DNA of 20,917 nucleotides, from IMG/VR virus record IMGVR_UViG_3300018080_000672, positions 1 through 20,917 of that record; one strand, given 5' to 3'. The number at the start of each line of letters is the position of its first letter. Within the stretch, counting starts at the first letter, position 1. The stretch comes from a virus. Positions 1-7,846 of the stretch are shown piece after piece. A program made the position numbers and the translations under genes. Under the pieces are notes generated by a model, which saw nothing but the letters and a program-made list of their open reading frames with translations, was not told the DNA's origin and searched no databases.

Positions 1-822
1 ATTTTTATATATATTTCCTGTTACTAGCTCACCGGCATCGAATGCTGAATTGAAATATCCAAAGGCCTTTATATCGTAATAATCAGCAATTGGTGCTGTA
101 AACTTCCATGAAGAGCCTACTGTTACTGCGGAATAATTATCTTTAACTTTAGTTCCAAAATCTACTATCTCAATGCTATTATTATCGATTGTTTGACCTG
201 CGCTTGTCTCGTAGATTGCTCTAATTCTATAAGATTCAAACTTATTAACTTGCCATTGTGAGACAGTTTCAATGATGTCGCTGCTTCCGTCATTATAAAA
301 TCTTGCAAGTACTCTATCACTTCCATTCATCCCATTGGTGCCGGGGGGAGTGACTGAAACAACTGGTGTAAGTGTTGCTCCATCGGAAAGACTATCTATA
401 TAAACATAATAAAACGTGCTAGCAGCTTCCGCTCCAGTATCTAAGTCAGACCATGCAACGGCAGTACCTGTTGCTGTTTTTATCCAGTTGTTATTTACAG
501 ATGCAATGCACTCTCCTATTAAAAGTGTCGCTGCTGAATCTCTGGTCACTTTACAACCATCAAAGACGCCATTTAGTGGTGCCGCAAAACCTGTTGCCAC
601 TGTTTGGTCTAGAGAATCTGCCTCTAGAGTTTGCGATGAGATACACCCGGCATCATAAGCGTTTACAAAATTGTAAACAGTAGAGTTATCAGTATTGTAC
701 TTGGTACTCGTTAAAGTAGAGTTAGCAGTGCTTGAAGTATAAGAAATGGAAGAACAAGTGCCAGCAAAAGCATTAAAATTTATTATAAATGCTAGTAGTA
801 ATAAAAAAGATAATGTTTTCAT
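1..822 (-). CDS. Tail-fibre/appendage-like protein with signal peptide and C1q-like C-terminus (partial)
   Basis: Reading the minus strand from ATG at 822 gives 274 codons with no stop before the window edge, so the 3' end is missing. Residues 1-20 look like a Sec signal peptide: MKT, a Leu-rich core, then AFA before GTC. Residues about 25-60 have the Thr/Ser/Asn-rich look of phage fibre N-termini. Residues about 195-274 resemble a C1q/TNF-type jelly roll (Q-T-I-D near 210, WKFTAPIADYYDI near 239-251, IYKN at the end), a common trimeric tip of receptor-binding fibres. The gene starts 4 bases after the nozzle gene; AGGA about 9 bases before ATG is an acceptable ribosome site. Role as a receptor-binding fibre is inferred from position and fold; the signal peptide is unexpected for a virion protein. 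Confidence 0.7.
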   Translation of the reverse strand, partial: MKTLSFLLLLAFIINFNAFAGTCSSISYTSSTANSTLTSTKYNTDNSTVYNFVNAYDAGCISSQTLEADSLDQTVATGFAAPLNGVFDGCKVTRDSAATLLIGECIASVNNNWIKTATGTAVAWSDLDTGAEAASTFYYVYIDSLSDGATLTPVVSVTPPGTNGMNGSDRVLARFYNDGSSDIIETVSQWQVNKFESYRIRAIYETSAGQTIDNNSIEIVDFGTKVKDNYSAVTVGSSWKFTAPIADYYDIKAFGYFNSAFDAGELVTGNIYKN

Positions 823-826
823 AAAA

Positions 827-2737
827 TTAATTCCTATTCCCATTTTTATTAAAATCTATTTGTGCTTTTATTAAACTCATTCTGCCGTCTAGTTTATCTA
901 GATAGAAACCTATCGCAAATGTTTGTCCGGATCGATTAATATCTGCATATTGAACGTTTGCCGCCCTGGAATCACCAAGGGCATCCTCATCTAATTTAGA
1001 CGAATCAAGTATAAATCCACCGCCTGGAGCATCAAATGCAAATGTTTTAGTTACAAAATCTGAAAGGTCATAATTTATAAACCCTTTCACTGTAATATCG
1101 TCGTCTTCACCTATCTGTTGAATGAAGATGTCTCTAAAGTTGTAAGTTGTTGCAAAATCATCAATGTCAATCCACGACAAAATAGCGAATGCATTCAGTG
1201 TTACTCTTTCATTGTTTGAATTAGTGTCTGATTTACTTTCTTTTATAGAGTGCTTGTAAATATACCCTGCCTCATCTCCAAGCAGGACGATAGAGTTATT
1301 GCTGCTATCTTCTGCAATAGAGGATGAAACTATGCTCATCGGGAAATTATAGACTTTAAACCCATGTGACGTTGAAAACTCATAAACATATGCTTTTGTA
1401 GTGTCTGTTGAGCTCCCTTCTGCAATCCATGTAATATATTGGTCTAGTCTAGGGTAATAAACAGAATGAAAAAGGGAAGATTGGTTTATATTTATTTCAT
1501 TTTCATACCCGGTACCAATTGTGAAAATATCGTCGATGTCACCGTTTCCTAGGGTAAGGACATTGTCCTTTGAATCCTTAACTAGACGCCCATCGATTAT
1601 CGCATGCCAACCTCTTTCCGATAAAAAGAAGACATCACCGTTTCTAATTTCAACAGTCGCGTCATTAAGACAACCGACTGTGTCTGATAAAACAGAGAAT
1701 CTTGCATTGTCGCCAATCTCTGAATAAATTAAAGTCCGATTCCTTTTGAATATAACCAAATATGGATCAAGGTTTGAGTCATTAAAAAATCCTGTTGCAA
1801 TCGCTGTCACCGCTCCATTTCCTGAAGCGAATAAGACAAGCTGGGAATCACCGTTATCGTCAAAAGCATCTGGAAGATCTTGCTCAGAAAAGAAAATATC
1901 GTTCTTATAGGTATCATTCCCACTATAAACAAGCTTCTTATTAAATTCAGTTAGAAACTTCCCACCGCCTGAAAGAGGAGCTGCATGGGTTGTTGGTGGA
2001 GTAGAGGAACTTGTTGGATCGGCATCTAGGTCATATGTTGTCGTGCCCAAAGCTATCTCAGCAGCGAAAAAATAGCTCCCTGCGTCCTTTGAGGCGTAAA
2101 TCCTGACCTTGTCAATAGTCGCATTGTCTGCAGTCGATGGGATAGCGGTAAGAGCTACCCTTGAGTTTGGTGCCGATGTTGTCCTTGTTGTGCCTGCAGT
2201 GCCTGCATTTGTCTCGAAACCTGTCGTAGAGGAGTAGAAGGTAAGCTTAACAAGCCAAACTGCATCTGATAGCGATCCTGCAGCTTCGAGTGCCGTTGTA
2301 GGGGCCGTTGGTGCATCTTGTCCTAGCTGTGTAAATCCGTTAGTTGAATCATATTGATAAAGACCGTCTGATTCTATTGAAATGATATGTCGGTTGTTGA
2401 GCGTTAGCCCACGGTGTTTTGTTGTAGAGGTTAACCCAGTCTTTAATTCGGTGTGAGTACCAACTTCATCGACTGAATAGAGCACCGTCCCAACTTTAGC
2501 AAAAATGACAATTGTATCATCAACATCTTTGAAATAAGAAATCGATGAAACCTTTGTGCTACCATCACCTAGCTTTGTTGAATTATACCTAGACATCCCA
2601 TATCTGGTTTCTAGTCGCCCTTGATTCGAAAAAACATTTGAAACTGATAAAAATCGATCATTTTCGTCATTTATCCGATAACTCAAAGGAAGATCAAAAG
2701 TCTTATAAGTTTTCTTTGTTCTTTTTGAAAGAGGCAC
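827..2737 (-). CDS. Tail nozzle/hub protein, beta-propeller-like with inserted Ig-like domain
   Basis: This 636-residue protein has repeated strand-turn blades (for example DDTIVIFAKVGTVLYSV, HIISIESDGLYQY, YLVIFKRNRTLIYSE, NGDVFFLSERGWHAI) like the propeller of podovirus nozzle/hub proteins (T7 gp12 or P22 gp10 type). It follows the adaptor gene, as expected for a protein that closes the tail. Residues about 140-255 form a Thr/Ser-rich Ig-like insert that resembles one in the adaptor next door. I chose GTG at 2737 because GGAG lies 6 bases upstream and the GTG overlaps the adaptor's TAG (TAGTG); a TTG at 2749 is an alternative without a good ribosome site. Family placement is by pattern and context, not by close sequence match. 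Confidence 0.7.
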   Translation of the reverse strand: MPLSKRTKKTYKTFDLPLSYRINDENDRFLSVSNVFSNQGRLETRYGMSRYNSTKLGDGSTKVSSISYFKDVDDTIVIFAKVGTVLYSVDEVGTHTELKTGLTSTTKHRGLTLNNRHIISIESDGLYQYDSTNGFTQLGQDAPTAPTTALEAAGSLSDAVWLVKLTFYSSTTGFETNAGTAGTTRTTSAPNSRVALTAIPSTADNATIDKVRIYASKDAGSYFFAAEIALGTTTYDLDADPTSSSTPPTTHAAPLSGGGKFLTEFNKKLVYSGNDTYKNDIFFSEQDLPDAFDDNGDSQLVLFASGNGAVTAIATGFFNDSNLDPYLVIFKRNRTLIYSEIGDNARFSVLSDTVGCLNDATVEIRNGDVFFLSERGWHAIIDGRLVKDSKDNVLTLGNGDIDDIFTIGTGYENEININQSSLFHSVYYPRLDQYITWIAEGSSTDTTKAYVYEFSTSHGFKVYNFPMSIVSSSIAEDSSNNSIVLLGDEAGYIYKHSIKESKSDTNSNNERVTLNAFAILSWIDIDDFATTYNFRDIFIQQIGEDDDITVKGFINYDLSDFVTKTFAFDAPGGGFILDSSKLDEDALGDSRAANVQYADINRSGQTFAIGFYLDKLDGRMSLIKAQIDFNKNGNRN

Positions 2738-3723
2738 TAAATACTCCAACCATCGCTATTGCCTACAACATCCCTTACCCTTGTTGGTGTTTTTTTATTT
2801 CGTCCTTGCTTGGATATGTAACTTTGCAAATATGTTTCATAATTTGCAAATTTTTGTTGAGTACCAGCGCGGTCTCTAAATTCATATCCTAGAGCAATGA
2901 CTCCGGCCTTTAAAACCCTTTTCATCCAAATAGGAATAGTGGGAATGCTAGTTGCATCTGCGAAAATCATTGATGGTAATTTAAAATAATAAAAACTTAA
3001 TGTTAATGCTGAGCTAGGTTTTGGATAAATTATCACCGATTGATCATCAATATCTGACCAAAATTCAGGAGTACCAGTAGACCAAGAACCTTGGAACATT
3101 AACCTTAATTGATCGATTGATTCATAGTTAATATAACCAGAGCTATCTCCTTCTAGAAAAAGATTTCCCGATAGTTTATTAAAATATGAATGATCTGGTG
3201 CCTCTATTGTGCTTGAGGAGTCAGCAGTGATAGATGCCGTTGTTGTCGTGTTGTCACTTATTGTTGAGTAATAGAGCGGTTCACCGCTGTCTTTTACCAA
3301 GTAAACCTTCCTTGCAGTGACCAAAGGATCACTAGAGGTTGGAATATCCGTGACAGTTATCGTTTTGTTTGCAGAAGTGGCGGTAACATTGGAACTAGCT
3401 ACTCCTGCTTTGCTCTCAATGGCCGCCACGCCCTCAACAAACGTGATTATCACTGAATAAACAGAATCCTCAGTTAATGATCCACCGGCAGCAATTACAG
3501 CTGTAGGGGCCGTTGGTTGACCTAAGTCCAGTAATTGCTGTTCTGTTTCTGCTGTTAGGACTTTCTTGCCTTTTTGTCGCAAAAAATTCCACGCAAAACG
3601 CGAACAAATATCAATCTGGATTTCATTCATCCATCGCAATACTTCTGTTTTGAAGGAAGTACTAGTATCATTCAGTATTGTACTAAACTCAGTTTGTAGA
3701 TCAAGACCGTTCCATGCGCCCAA
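2737..3723 (-). CDS. Head-tail adaptor protein with inserted Ig-like domain
   Basis: The 328-residue product starts with a helical part (residues 8-50, TEFSTILNDTSTSFKTEVLRW...DICSRFAWNFLRQKGKK) typical of phage adaptor/connector proteins that bind the portal. It returns to this fold after residue 180 (YINYESIDQLRLMF, PEFWSDIDDQSVIIYPKP, then a helical tail KFANYETYLQSYISKQ). Residues about 69-176 are a separate beta-rich, Thr/Ser-rich insert beginning QPTAPT. The start is TTG at 3723, supported by AGGAG about 8 bases upstream; the next in-frame ATG would remove the adaptor N-terminus. The gene sits 3 bases after a small virion gene and its stop overlaps the nozzle start. P22 gp4/T7 gp11-like role is inferred from fold pattern and gene order. 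Confidence 0.65.
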   Translation of the reverse strand: MGAWNGLDLQTEFSTILNDTSTSFKTEVLRWMNEIQIDICSRFAWNFLRQKGKKVLTAETEQQLLDLGQPTAPTAVIAAGGSLTEDSVYSVIITFVEGVAAIESKAGVASSNVTATSANKTITVTDIPTSSDPLVTARKVYLVKDSGEPLYYSTISDNTTTTASITADSSSTIEAPDHSYFNKLSGNLFLEGDSSGYINYESIDQLRLMFQGSWSTGTPEFWSDIDDQSVIIYPKPSSALTLSFYYFKLPSMIFADATSIPTIPIWMKRVLKAGVIALGYEFRDRAGTQQKFANYETYLQSYISKQGRNKKTPTRVRDVVGNSDGWSI

Positions 3724-3726
3724 ATT

Positions 3727-4008
3727 TTACACTCCTATGCAATAGAGATATCCGACATCATCTTGAGTTACGCCATCAACATAAACACTGCCAAAGTCGT
3801 CTTCTGTTGCGGAAGCTGATGCGCTATTCATATAAACAACGCCATGATCATCAGAAGTTTCAGGTTGGTAAATAGCTCCTATAACTTGACCAAATCCAGT
3901 TTTAACTTCTCCACCAGTTACTGATGTAAATGTACACTTGATTATTTTTAATTTTACAGCTCCCAAGTTAATTATATTCGGTCCTCGTACTGCAGTTATT
4001 AAGGCCAT
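3727..4008 (-). CDS. Small virion-associated protein of unknown function
   Basis: The 93-residue product has no signal peptide or membrane segment and looks beta-rich (GGEVKTGFGQVIGAIYQ, DDHGVVYMNS, DDFGSVYVDGVTQDDVGYLY). Sequences of this style are common as small head or tail completion/decoration proteins next to capsid and adaptor genes; exact function is not known to me. The ATG at 4008 has a strong AAGGAG site 7 bases upstream. That site and the first 13 codons lie inside the 3' end of the O-antigen ligase-like gene in another frame, which suggests this gene was here first and the ligase gene was inserted upstream. Confidence 0.6.
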   Translation of the reverse strand: MALITAVRGPNIINLGAVKLKIIKCTFTSVTGGEVKTGFGQVIGAIYQPETSDDHGVVYMNSASASATEDDFGSVYVDGVTQDDVGYLYCIGV

Positions 4009-5122
4009 TTTTTTCTCCTTTAATAAGACAAAACGCTACTAATAAAATCCCAATTATAGCGGTCGCACTTATGTGTAATGTAATGCTTGTGATCATTGTT
4101 ATTAAATAAGCAATGACTATACTAATTATTATAGTGTTATTTGCTCTCTTGAGCATTACAAATAAAGTTAATAATAAAATTAATAATCCAATTATGCCAT
4201 ATGCAAGAAAAACCTCTAAATATTCATTGTGCAAATGTCTGAAAGGTTCTCCATAAATTGGATAAACCCTACTATAATTATCTGCTATAAATCCAAGCCC
4301 TCTTCCATAAAGAACATTAATTCCATCAATAAAAGTCAAAGATTGCTTCCAAACAATAAACCGATTGTTATCGTCTAATAAAGAAAACTTTTCACGCCCA
4401 AATGCGACCAAAACACTCCCTAGAAAGATTAAAAAACCAATCGATAGGAAAGTAATCTTCTTTGATTTGAAATATTTCATCATAAAATATGTAAACAACC
4501 CAAAGAAACAGCTTACTATTCCAGAAGCGCTATCTGTTAAATAAATGGCCCACAAATTTAATGGCAAAAATAAGAACCATTTATTCCTTAACAATGAAAT
4601 AGTCGTAATTGATAGAAAAGTAGAGCAAACCATAGGATTGCCCAGACTTCCTAGATATGGAATCATCGAGCTTCCTAGCTTATAGTTAGCTCCCCAGTTG
4701 AAAATCTTTATAATGTAATAATATAAATTAATGTCTGCATAAGTGAACACGACCAAAACGGCCTGTATAATTGCAGATATTGACAATATATTTAGATAAA
4801 AATTTTCATCATTCTTTTTTAGTTTTGAGTGAAATTGAATGAAGCAAAGAACGCCCATTACAACGCAAATAAACTGATTTATTACAGCGTAAGATGTAAT
4901 GAGCCATTGATTATAGAATGAAACAAAGATAATTCCTAAACAGATACTTAGTATTTTAATATCTATCTTTTTTCTTCTGGCAAATAGAACTAAAGACATC
5001 ATTACACAAACATTAAAAAACATGTCCTTGGTGAAACGCATGTCTACCGGTATTTTTTCTATTCTTATCCAAAGAGGGAGCAGTAAAATTACTGCTCCCC
5101 AATATATATTAAAATGATCCAT
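3968..5122 (-). CDS. O-antigen ligase/polymerase-like membrane protein (Wzy_C family)
   Basis: The 384-residue product has about 10-11 hydrophobic segments and one long hydrophilic loop near residues 245-300, the layout of the O-antigen ligase/Wzy polymerase superfamily. The loop holds family-typical features: NRFIVW at 253-258, GRGLGF at 273-278, and HLHNEYLEVFLAYGIIG from 296, with the conserved His-Asn before a membrane helix. Such enzymes join or polymerise undecaprenyl-linked glycans in the inner membrane; in a phage they can alter the receptor or exclude other phages. ATG at 5122 has AAAGG 6 bases upstream and is preferred to TTG codons at 5128/5125. The gene lies between decoration-like and small virion genes, overlaps the latter by 41 bases, and is much more AT-rich than both. 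Substrate and activity are unknown. Confidence 0.8.
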   Translation of the reverse strand: MDHFNIYWGAVILLLPLWIRIEKIPVDMRFTKDMFFNVCVMMSLVLFARRKKIDIKILSICLGIIFVSFYNQWLITSYAVINQFICVVMGVLCFIQFHSKLKKNDENFYLNILSISAIIQAVLVVFTYADINLYYYIIKIFNWGANYKLGSSMIPYLGSLGNPMVCSTFLSITTISLLRNKWFLFLPLNLWAIYLTDSASGIVSCFFGLFTYFMMKYFKSKKITFLSIGFLIFLGSVLVAFGREKFSLLDDNNRFIVWKQSLTFIDGINVLYGRGLGFIADNYSRVYPIYGEPFRHLHNEYLEVFLAYGIIGLLILLLTLFVMLKRANNTIIISIVIAYLITMITSITLHISATAIIGILLVAFCLIKGEKNGLNNCSTRTEYN

Positions 5123-5131
5123 CAACAACCT

Positions 5132-5668
5132 TTATAGAAAATTAACGAATGCCTCAACAGAAGCTGATGCGGCACTTGCATCTAGGAATTGACCAACTGG
5201 TCTATTGTAAGCGTTGACACTTCCATGAGCAATGGCCATAAATCTACCGGCACTATTTGGTGATCCACAAAAGATTGGCTCACCGGCAACGGCAGTTGTT
5301 CCACCGTCAAATAGTAATGCATCTGTATAACCAAATACTAGACATTTTCCGTCTTTATTTACTGCAATCGCTTCCATGGCCATGCATGCTGGGAAAAGTG
5401 AAGTTCCAGTCTTGCCATCAGTAGGAAGGATTAAAGGAATAGCATCAACGGTAATACCATCATCTGATGTTGTATTATAATAAACACACTGACCTTTTGT
5501 TATTGCAGTGGTGCCATTCGCTCTAACTTTAATAACAACGCGGTCTCTGAATTTAACAGTTCCTGTGTTGTCAAAAGAATTTGAATAAGGGGTTGTTATT
5601 AATGCTTGAACAGATGTTACAAATAACAAACCAAACATTAAAAGTAAGCTTGTGAGGAAAGATTTCAT
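5132..5668 (-). CDS. Decoration/cement-like capsid protein with an N-terminal signal peptide
   Basis: The 178-residue protein directly follows the major capsid gene, the usual place of a head decoration protein, and residues 36-178 have the short-strand pattern of DUF2190-like cement proteins (VVIKVRANG, KGQCVYYN, PACMAMEAI, CLVFGYTDALLFDGG, GEPIFCG). The same pattern occurs near the N-terminus of the large fibre-like protein at 13171-15021. Residues 1-22 form a textbook Sec signal peptide: MKS, a Leu/Phe core, then SVQA. ATG at 5668 has AGGAG upstream. A signal peptide on a capsid protein is hard to reconcile with cytoplasmic assembly, so the protein may instead be exported, or the segment may be kept in the virion. 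Function is therefore open. Confidence 0.6.
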   Translation of the reverse strand: MKSFLTSLLLMFGLLFVTSVQALITTPYSNSFDNTGTVKFRDRVVIKVRANGTTAITKGQCVYYNTTSDDGITVDAIPLILPTDGKTGTSLFPACMAMEAIAVNKDGKCLVFGYTDALLFDGGTTAVAGEPIFCGSPNSAGRFMAIAHGSVNAYNRPVGQFLDASAASASVEAFVNFL

Positions 5669-5721
5669 ATTTTTTCTCCTGTAAATTAGTTAATTAATCA
5701 ATACTTCCTAGAAAATTTTTA

Positions 5722-6681
5722 TTATGAAGCAACTTCAATATCGTCTAGTAGACCATTTGATCTTCTAGAGTGAGTAACTAAGTTACCCATTGTGAAAATT
5801 CTAGATAGCATTGAATTTGATGTCTCAAGTCTTTCTAGAGTTTCAACTCTCATGTTTTCATCGCGATGGAATGCCAAATAAGTATTCTTCTCGTCAATGA
5901 AAAGCATTTGATTTGCAGAAGCATGCTCGTCTACGATTATAGGTTTACCATTGAATTCTAGAACATCTTCAAATCCAAGTTTGGCCATATTTGAGTTAAA
6001 GATTCTTTGGTGAGGTTGAAATAGCGCCCATACTTGATCGTAAACATCTTTGTCACAAGTTAGCATTGTTGGTTTCGCGCCTTTGTATCTTGCCGCGTTG
6101 TCTGTCTGTTGCATTAAATTCAATGATAGAGCGCGATTTGTTCCGCTATTGTTCTTAACGGTCGCAATCCATTCTGCAAAGTCAGCAACAGCAATACCGC
6201 CAAGTGTTGAGCTAGTGCTAAGAATAGCTGCAAATCCTGTTAATTGCTTTGTTGTCAATGCACCAGTGTCAGCTGTTCCATCAGAATAAAGACCTAGAGA
6301 AAGATTTTCTCTGATATTTGTTTCAGCAATTGTCATTTTACTTTCAATTAAAGAAAGTTTTTGGGCATCACCAGAGTTCTTTAGGATGTCGCTTCTAGAA
6401 ATACGTACAGGTTCGTAAATTTGCTTCCAGTCATAAGAAGCAGCGGTCAAATTGTCAGTGCTGCTGGTCGATAATTCATCAAGGTCTGAGTAATATCCAC
6501 CTTCACTTGGCTTGCTGTTGACGATAGGACACATGATACTTGTTCCACCGGTCTTTAACTTGAAATATTCGCCCTTGATCATTCTCATCAAGATAGCAGA
6601 TTCGTCATAAACTCCGTCTACTAGACGAGGGATATACAATTTTTCGGTAATCGCGGTCAGTTGTGTATAAGTTAAGGACAT
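5722..6681 (-). CDS. Major capsid protein (HK97-fold type)
   Basis: At 319 residues the product matches the compact major capsid proteins of many podoviruses and siphoviruses. It has the expected mix: an N-terminal arm (MSLTYTQLTAITEKLYIPR), an extended-loop region around residues 40-90 rich in Gly/Ser, a central helix with ESKMTIAETNIRENLSLGLY, and a C-terminal beta-rich domain (KPIIVDEHASANQMLFID, ENMRVETLERLE). Its place directly after a scaffold-like gene and before a decoration-like gene supports the call. ATG at 6681 has GGAG 6 bases upstream, and that site can pair with an upstream TCTCC. Precise subfamily is not assigned. Confidence 0.85.
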   Translation of the reverse strand: MSLTYTQLTAITEKLYIPRLVDGVYDESAILMRMIKGEYFKLKTGGTSIMCPIVNSKPSEGGYYSDLDELSTSSTDNLTAASYDWKQIYEPVRISRSDILKNSGDAQKLSLIESKMTIAETNIRENLSLGLYSDGTADTGALTTKQLTGFAAILSTSSTLGGIAVADFAEWIATVKNNSGTNRALSLNLMQQTDNAARYKGAKPTMLTCDKDVYDQVWALFQPHQRIFNSNMAKLGFEDVLEFNGKPIIVDEHASANQMLFIDEKNTYLAFHRDENMRVETLERLETSNSMLSRIFTMGNLVTHSRRSNGLLDDIEVAS

Positions 6682-6686
6682 TATAA

Positions 6687-6704
6687 TCTCCGTTTTTTAG
6701 GAGA
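6687..6704 (-). promoter_or_regulatory. Small inverted repeat covering the capsid-gene ribosome site
   Basis: TCTCC at 6687-6691 and GGAGA at 6700-6704 form a perfect 5-base inverted repeat with an 8-base spacer. In the mRNA the arm next to the ATG is the GGAGA ribosome site of the capsid gene, so pairing would hide it. The stem is short and may be chance. Confidence 0.25.
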
Positions 6705-6718
6705 CTTTGCTTATTGCA

Positions 6719-7798
6719 TCAATACCCGATTAATCTTTTTGTAATATCATGGTAACTAGATTTTTTTGTTCTTGTAGGTTCCACTTTCTTAGCGGCCCTC
6801 ATGCTTGAAGCTGTCGGCACTTTTCTAGTCGCGGCCTTGCGTTTTGCTGAATTCAATTTAATCTTTGATTCTTGGAGTTTCCTTATTTGGTCTCCATAAA
6901 TTGAATAAGTCGCGGCCTTTACGTTTTCGGCACCTTTTATCCAAGCATCTTTAATCTTATTTTCGTCTACTTTTATACCTAGCTTTTCTAGAGTAGGTAT
7001 CAAGGTAGATTTAACTTCATTTAGTTCCCTATGATATTGATTCGCAATTTCCTGGTCTTCTTTCTCAACGCCTCTATTTTCTAAGGTATTGACTTTTTCG
7101 ATCAATCCTTGAACTAGAGGGTTTTGGTAGTTGACCATTAATTCCTCTGTGAATCCTTTAACTTCTTCAAAAAGATCTGGGTTTTGCTTTTGTAATGCAG
7201 TAAGAACAAAGTCCCATTGTTTTTTTTCGTTCAAATCTTTTGTAAATTTCTGTCTTTGCTCATCGTGTTTAGCTAGAATAGAATTTTCTTTTTCTTCTAA
7301 ACCTTTTAACTTCTCTTCCAACTCAAGATTTCTTTTCGAAATTTCCTGAGTTTTTTGTGTATAATCAAAACCTTTTTGGGCATAATCTTTTAGTTCAGAT
7401 TTACTAAGCTTTCTTTCTTCACCTTTATAGATAATCGATTCTAATTCTTCTAAGTCCTTGTCAGGTTGCTTTGAATTATCCTCTTTATCCTGGGCAAGCT
7501 TGTCTTCAATCTCTTGATCGTGCTCCTTTGGGTTTTTCGCTAATTCACCAATAATATCGTCTAGCGAAGCATCTTCACCAAGCTTTTCGATTCCATCTTC
7601 TGGTTGATCTACTTCGCTTTGATTACTGCTATCGTCAAGGATGATACCCATTTCCTTTAATGCATCAACACTGATATCAGAAGATAGCCCGTCGGCATTA
7701 TCTAGTTTTCCGATATCAAGATTTTCCGCATTAAATTCATCTGCATTTAAATTGGCGTTAGCTTCAACATTATTTCCTGCATTCTCTAATTCTGGCAT
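6719..7798 (-). CDS. Capsid scaffold protein
   Basis: The 359-residue protein lies between portal and major capsid genes, the classic position of a scaffold. Residues 1-115 are very acidic and low in hydrophobics (many Asp, Glu, Asn), so probably disordered. Residues about 125-190 are charged and heptad-like (TQKTQEISKRNLELEEKLKG and onwards), suggesting a coiled coil. The last 60 residues are basic (KRKAATRK, RAAKKVEPTRTKK), the usual capsid-binding end of scaffolds. ATG at 7798 has AGGAG 5 bases upstream. The call rests on composition, architecture and position, because scaffold sequences diverge fast. Confidence 0.75.
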   Translation of the reverse strand: MPELENAGNNVEANANLNADEFNAENLDIGKLDNADGLSSDISVDALKEMGIILDDSSNQSEVDQPEDGIEKLGEDASLDDIIGELAKNPKEHDQEIEDKLAQDKEDNSKQPDKDLEELESIIYKGEERKLSKSELKDYAQKGFDYTQKTQEISKRNLELEEKLKGLEEKENSILAKHDEQRQKFTKDLNEKKQWDFVLTALQKQNPDLFEEVKGFTEELMVNYQNPLVQGLIEKVNTLENRGVEKEDQEIANQYHRELNEVKSTLIPTLEKLGIKVDENKIKDAWIKGAENVKAATYSIYGDQIRKLQESKIKLNSAKRKAATRKVPTASSMRAAKKVEPTRTKKSSYHDITKRLIGY

Positions 7799-7846
7799 GT
7801 GACTCCTAAATAGGTTGGTCTTTGTTCAATTAATAATTATCTCTAA

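Noticed and set aside
416-683. Two overlapping plus-strand frames near the left edge
   Set aside because: They are antisense to the fibre gene, which has an uninterrupted frame, signal peptide and proper start on the minus strand.
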